Of a DNA stretch of 20,059 nt, positions 16,710 to 20,059 are shown in pieces. How positions within the stretch are numbered: the stretch's first letter is position 1; every line of letters starts with the position of its first letter. Origin of the DNA: a virus; the IMG/VR virus record IMGVR_UViG_3300027704_000221, positions 1 to 20,059 of that record. One strand, 5' to 3'. The notes beneath the pieces were generated by a model. It was not told the origin of the DNA and did not search any database. It saw nothing but the letters and a program-made list of their open reading frames with translations. The translations under genes and the position numbers were made by a program.

Positions 16710-19700
16710 ATGGCTGATACTGTAAACGAATCCTTAGTTAAAGTAACTGAAGAACTGAAGGAAGCAAATCAACGCTCACTTGAAGCGTCTAAGGAACTTG
16801 GAAAAGTTACTGCGGCATCTAAATCGGGCGCATCTTCTATTGGAAGTGCAGTCAAAGAGGCGGTTGGACTAGATAAACTTGAATCAACGATTATGAGTTT
16901 GCCTGGCATGAATGTTGCTAAGGCAATTAAAGATGCTATCTTCAAGAAAAAAGCACGAATCAGAGATGAAAAGAATCTTGCTAAGCGTTTAGGTATCACC
17001 AGAGAACAACTAGTTTTCCAAGTAAAAGAACAAGAACTTCTTCAAGCACGAGAGAACGAATCAAAGGTTTTGATTGAAGCTGCTGAGAAACTAGGTTTTA
17101 ATACAGATAGAATTGCCAGAGTAAATGAAGACGGCAATGCAGAATTAAACGGTACACTTAGAGAGTCTAATGGACAGTTTGTTTCGAGAGCAAATGCAAG
17201 TGCAGACGCTAACCTTGCTGCATTAAAAGACTTTTCTGGAAATCAAGAAAAAACTCTTTCAGAAGGTATTGGAAGTATGGTATCAGCACCGTCTGTTGAC
17301 GGTGGCCCAAGTGGTGCATCTCTATCAGAGGATGCTGGAGAAGACAGAAGAGTAACACAAGCAACCCTTAATGAATCTGAAAAACAGACTTCGTTGTTAC
17401 AACAAATTGTTGATGGCATTCTAGATGGCAATGATTCAGCTGAAGAGAGTGGTGGTGGATTACTGAGTAAAATGGGCAATTTACGTTTGGCCATGATGGG
17501 TGTGGGAGCAACTGTTGGCGGATTTGCTGCGAGAGCTCTAACTAAAGTTAAAGGTGTTGGTGGTAAAATTGCTGGCGGCGTACGAGCAGCTGGTAGGGGT
17601 GTTGCAAAAGGCGCTGGTGCAGTTGCAAAAGGCGCTGGTGCAGTTGCAAAAGGCGCTGGTGGTATTGCAAAAGTTGCTGGAAAAGGATTACTCCGTGGAG
17701 CAGCAGGCGCTGCCAAATTTATCCCTGGCATTGGACTTGCAGTGACCGCTGCAATGGGTATCTTTGATGGTATGTCTGCTGGTATTGAAGAGTATAAGAA
17801 GTCTGGTAAATTAGGTGCGGCAGTTAAAGAAGGTATCGCTGGTGCGGCATCTGGATTAACATTCGGACTTGTATCACAAGAATCTATTTCTGCTGGTATG
17901 GATAAGATTGGTACATTTTTCTCTGATGGTTGGACTTCATTTACAAGTGGTGTAGGTAAAATTGCTGGTGGTATTGCTGATTTTGCAAAAGACCCACTAG
18001 GAACACTGTCTGAAGTTGGTACTGCACTGTCTACAAAATTTAGTGAAACCGTAACGTCAATTAAAGATGGGGCATCTGCACTAAACACTAAGTTCGCAGA
18101 CTTGACAGGTATTGATGTTGGGGCAGGATTTGCAGCAACCGCTGGACTAATTAAGTCTGGTGCTGCAGCACTTGGTACTAAATTCACTGAACTGACAGGT
18201 ATTACTATACCAACAGATTTCGCTAGTCTAAAGACAGGAATCATTACTGGTGCTACAGCACTTGGTACTAAGTTTACAGAACTTACAGGCATCACAATCC
18301 CTACAGACTTCGCTAGTCTAAAGACAAGTATTGTTACTGGTGCTGCAGCACTTGGTACTAAGTTTACAGAACTTACAGGCATTGACATTGGCGCATCACT
18401 TACTGGTGCAAAGGACAAGATACTTGGTCTGGGAACAAAGGTTGCAGATGGATTTAATGGACTATTTGGTGAGGAAGGATTCAGTGTTGCTGGTGTCAAG
18501 ACTGCAATCTCTGGTATAGCAGGTGCTGTCTCAGGTAAGTTTACCGAATTAACTGGTGTCAATTTACCATCATTCGCATCTATTACAACTGGTATAGCAG
18601 GAATTGGTACTGCTGTTGCAACTGGACTTGGTTCATTGGGTGTTCCTACCTTTGCAGAAGTCACTGGTAAGATGTCAGGAATCGGTACTTCTATTGCTAC
18701 TGGACTAGGTGCATTATCTATCCCTACATTCAGTGAAGCTGGTTCTGCAATGTCAGGACTTGCTGAAGGTTTGGGTAATAAAATTAGTGGAATGTGGGAT
18801 AGTGTTACAAGTCTATTTTCATCTGCTGATAAGAAACAGTCAGATATTGATAAGATGAATGCACTTGATGAATCAAAAGAATCTGGATTATATACAACTA
18901 GACGTGGCAGAGATAATCTTTTAGATCAATCAAAAATATCTGAAGCATCAGATGTACAACTTCAAGCAATCCTTGATGATACAAAAGGTACTTCCGTTGG
19001 TGGTACAAATGATATGAGTAGTGAGAACATTGCTGCATTAGAAGAGGAACTTGCGGCTCGAAAGATTAACACAGAACTTAAAGTTGAGACTAATAAAGTT
19101 GAATCTAAGGGAACAGAACTTAAAGTTGAGACTAATAAAGTTGAATCTGATGCACTAAAGGTTAAAGTATTTGGTAAAGAGTACACGAAAGAAGAACTCA
19201 TCCAAGCGAGAAAAGATGGTACAGTTAAGAGAAGTATAGCAACCTCTAAAATAAGAGAACTAGACATGATGGAGAAGAGGGAACAGATGAATGAAGCTGA
19301 TGTTACCTCTGGAACATTTGTACAAGGTAAACTCGTAACTCCACCTGAGTCTACTCATAAAATGACTGATGGTTCTATAATGAAAGATTCTGATATGAAA
19401 GGTTCATCCTCCCCACTAGGTATGGGTTCTGAGTCAATCACTAATTCTGTTGTAAACTCAGCAGCTACTGCAAATGCAACTACTAGTAACTTGACGTATA
19501 TTCCTTCTAAATTAGATACCACTAATAATATTAGTAGTAATAGTGTATCTACTAATGATATGCCTGCTGGTGCAGTAATGCAGGCAGATACAGTTATGAT
19601 AAACACACAAAAAACTGTTGCATTAAGAGAACAGGGACTTGATACTCAACAGGCGGTTGCAATGGCACCTATGATATTCCAATCAAAGTCTAGTAGTAAT

Positions 19701-19793
19701 GTGACTAATAATGTCAGTACTACTAAACCTATGATGATGCCAGTACCAGTATCTAATACAGGTGATGGTGGGTTTAACTTCTCAAACGGTTAA
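16710..19793 (+). CDS. Tape measure protein (gp29-like role)
   Basis: The largest gene in the window, 1027 residues. It starts with a coiled-coil part (VKVTEELKEANQRSLEASKELG and a long helical region to about 165), then has Gly/Ala-rich hydrophobic stretches with VAKGAGA repeats (about 298-318), a span-like IPGIGLAVTAAMGIF (about 338-352), a long repeated ALGTKFTELTGI array (about 440-670), and a low-complexity C-terminus ending NTGDGGFNFSNG. Tape measures fix tail length and thread into the host membrane at infection. It follows the chaperone as in other phages and is larger than T4 gp29 (about 590). No sequence likeness to T4 gp29 is visible by eye, so the call rests on position and composition. 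Confidence 0.8.
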   Translation: MADTVNESLVKVTEELKEANQRSLEASKELGKVTAASKSGASSIGSAVKEAVGLDKLESTIMSLPGMNVAKAIKDAIFKKKARIRDEKNLAKRLGITREQLVFQVKEQELLQARENESKVLIEAAEKLGFNTDRIARVNEDGNAELNGTLRESNGQFVSRANASADANLAALKDFSGNQEKTLSEGIGSMVSAPSVDGGPSGASLSEDAGEDRRVTQATLNESEKQTSLLQQIVDGILDGNDSAEESGGGLLSKMGNLRLAMMGVGATVGGFAARALTKVKGVGGKIAGGVRAAGRGVAKGAGAVAKGAGAVAKGAGGIAKVAGKGLLRGAAGAAKFIPGIGLAVTAAMGIFDGMSAGIEEYKKSGKLGAAVKEGIAGAASGLTFGLVSQESISAGMDKIGTFFSDGWTSFTSGVGKIAGGIADFAKDPLGTLSEVGTALSTKFSETVTSIKDGASALNTKFADLTGIDVGAGFAATAGLIKSGAAALGTKFTELTGITIPTDFASLKTGIITGATALGTKFTELTGITIPTDFASLKTSIVTGAAALGTKFTELTGIDIGASLTGAKDKILGLGTKVADGFNGLFGEEGFSVAGVKTAISGIAGAVSGKFTELTGVNLPSFASITTGIAGIGTAVATGLGSLGVPTFAEVTGKMSGIGTSIATGLGALSIPTFSEAGSAMSGLAEGLGNKISGMWDSVTSLFSSADKKQSDIDKMNALDESKESGLYTTRRGRDNLLDQSKISEASDVQLQAILDDTKGTSVGGTNDMSSENIAALEEELAARKINTELKVETNKVESKGTELKVETNKVESDALKVKVFGKEYTKEELIQARKDGTVKRSIATSKIRELDMMEKREQMNEADVTSGTFVQGKLVTPPESTHKMTDGSIMKDSDMKGSSSPLGMGSESITNSVVNSAATANATTSNLTYIPSKLDTTNNISSNSVSTNDMPAGAVMQADTVMINTQKTVALREQGLDTQQAVAMAPMIFQSKSSSNVTNNVSTTKPMMMPVPVSNTGDGGFNFSNG
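17601..17663 (+). repeat. 21-bp tandem repeat, three copies, in the tape measure gene
   Basis: Copies at 17601-17621, 17622-17642 and 17643-17663; the first two are identical and the third differs in its last bases. Each encodes VAKGAGA (third VAKGAGG). Near-identical bases show recent duplication rather than protein selection alone. Confidence 0.9.
18168..18400 (+). repeat. 90-bp tandem repeat in the tape measure gene
   Basis: Units start at 18168, 18258 and 18348 (the last is partial) and encode ALGTKFTELTGITIPTDFAS plus ten more residues, a 30-residue period. Weaker copies of the TKFxELTG core are seen earlier (near 18030 and 18080) and later (near 18535). This is the kind of repeat that changes tail length in steps. 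Confidence 0.85.
19071..19148 (+). repeat. 42-bp direct repeat in the tape measure gene
   Basis: Two identical 36-base blocks at 19071-19106 and 19113-19148, six bases apart, each encoding TELKVETNKVES. A recent in-frame duplication. Confidence 0.9.
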
Positions 19794-20006
19794 TTACTTA
19801 ACGTGTTTATTCGTCAGAACATCACCGTCTTTACCGACATATACTAACCACCCATCTTCATTAACTCTGAAGACATCGTGTGGTTGGTATAGGTGATACT
19901 CTTTATCACTACCGTCCTTTTGTTTACCCATCACTTCGCCAGGCCAATCGCCTTCAACTCTTAAATTCTTACCCACTTGGGTTATATTATACTCTACCCA
20001 CATCAT
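19794..20006 (-). CDS. Small hypothetical protein, convergent with the tape measure
   Basis: A 70-residue beta-rich protein (MMWVEYNITQVGKNLRVEGDWPGE, YHLYQPHDVFRVNEDGWLVYVG, ending TNKHVK). Its stop codon directly abuts that of the tape measure gene, with no visible terminator between. The ATG overlaps the TGA of the gene before it (ATGA); a second ATG follows at once. Not recognised; the sequence resembles a small SH3-like barrel. Confidence 0.6.
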   Translation of the reverse strand: MMWVEYNITQVGKNLRVEGDWPGEVMGKQKDGSDKEYHLYQPHDVFRVNEDGWLVYVGKDGDVLTNKHVK

Positions 20007-20059
20007 AATTCTAAATCCTTGATATGATTACCAATCTTTTCAAAGTACCCATTTGGGCC
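20003..20059 (-). CDS. C-terminal end of a gene entering from the right edge
   Basis: The last 18 codons of a minus-strand gene: GPNGYFEKIGNHIKDLEL, then TGA. It is the only open minus frame leading into the next start and joins it by an ATGA overlap, as seen elsewhere in the window. Too short to name. Confidence 0.5.
   Translation of the reverse strand, partial: GPNGYFEKIGNHIKDLEL

Noticed and set aside
18168-18400. Regular 90-bp repeats considered as a CRISPR array
   Set aside because: The repeats are continuous coding sequence of the tape measure without unique spacers, and the period is too long for a repeat-spacer unit of usual form.
17243-18664. Long minus-strand open frame of 473 codons opposite the tape measure gene
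   Set aside because: It is rich in Ala, Pro and Ser because it is the complement of the Gly/Ala/Thr-rich repeats. It has no ribosome site and no family features, and the plus frame is clearly coding.

Overview
The window is part of the genome of a T4-like, contractile-tailed bacteriophage (Caudoviricetes, myovirus morphology), most probably marine. The tail genes show this: homologues of T4 gp48 (tube cap), gp53 (wedge), gp4 (head completion), a gp19/gp54-type tube protein, a gp26/gp51-type assembly chaperone and a 1027-residue tape measure. T4-late-type TATAAATA boxes lie before several of them. Many of the small proteins resemble ones I know from marine cyanophages, pelagiphages and uncultured ocean phages. 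The DNA is visibly AT-rich, genes are packed with ATGA-type overlaps, and Shine-Dalgarno sites are good. The host cannot be read from the sequence.

Layout. Positions 1-10606 hold about 30 mostly tiny genes, all on the minus strand, in transcription units headed by near-consensus sigma70 promoters (at 1842, 3308, 8352, 9393 and 9718) or by a composite early/late promoter (near 5470). Among them are a SET-domain protein, an IscA/IscU iron-sulfur assembly pair, a Mom-like DNA-modification protein, a HAD-family nucleotidase, a SemiSWEET-like membrane protein, a P-loop kinase and a tRNA-Trp gene lying inside a protein gene. Positions 10670-13559 hold hub, gp53 and gp48 homologues, also on the minus strand. 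A 48-nt divergent gap at 13560-13607 separates these from the plus-strand genes: gp4, a conserved neighbour, the tube/initiator, the tail chaperone, a small EF-hand membrane protein and the tape measure (to 19793). A convergent minus-strand gene and the tail of another close the window.

The strongest new observation is in the chaperone gene. It ends in T_TTT_TTC immediately before the stop. Six nucleotides later begins a perfect 11-bp stem that closes an 86-nt loop, and an open -1 frame runs 64 codons further. These are the parts of a programmed -1 frameshift that would make a long G-T type chaperone from what are separate genes 26 and 51 in T4. Second, four transcription units share a 15-bp dyad of the form WTGTT-N5-AACAW in or at the promoter spacer, which looks like the binding site of an unidentified regulator. 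Third, a complete tRNA-Trp(CCA) gene is read through in frame by a 141-codon gene. Several genes reported here (at 524, 981, 1396, 1661, 1843 and 7070, and the -1 frame extension at 16169) are short or lack an ordinary start and were found by reading the strands directly.
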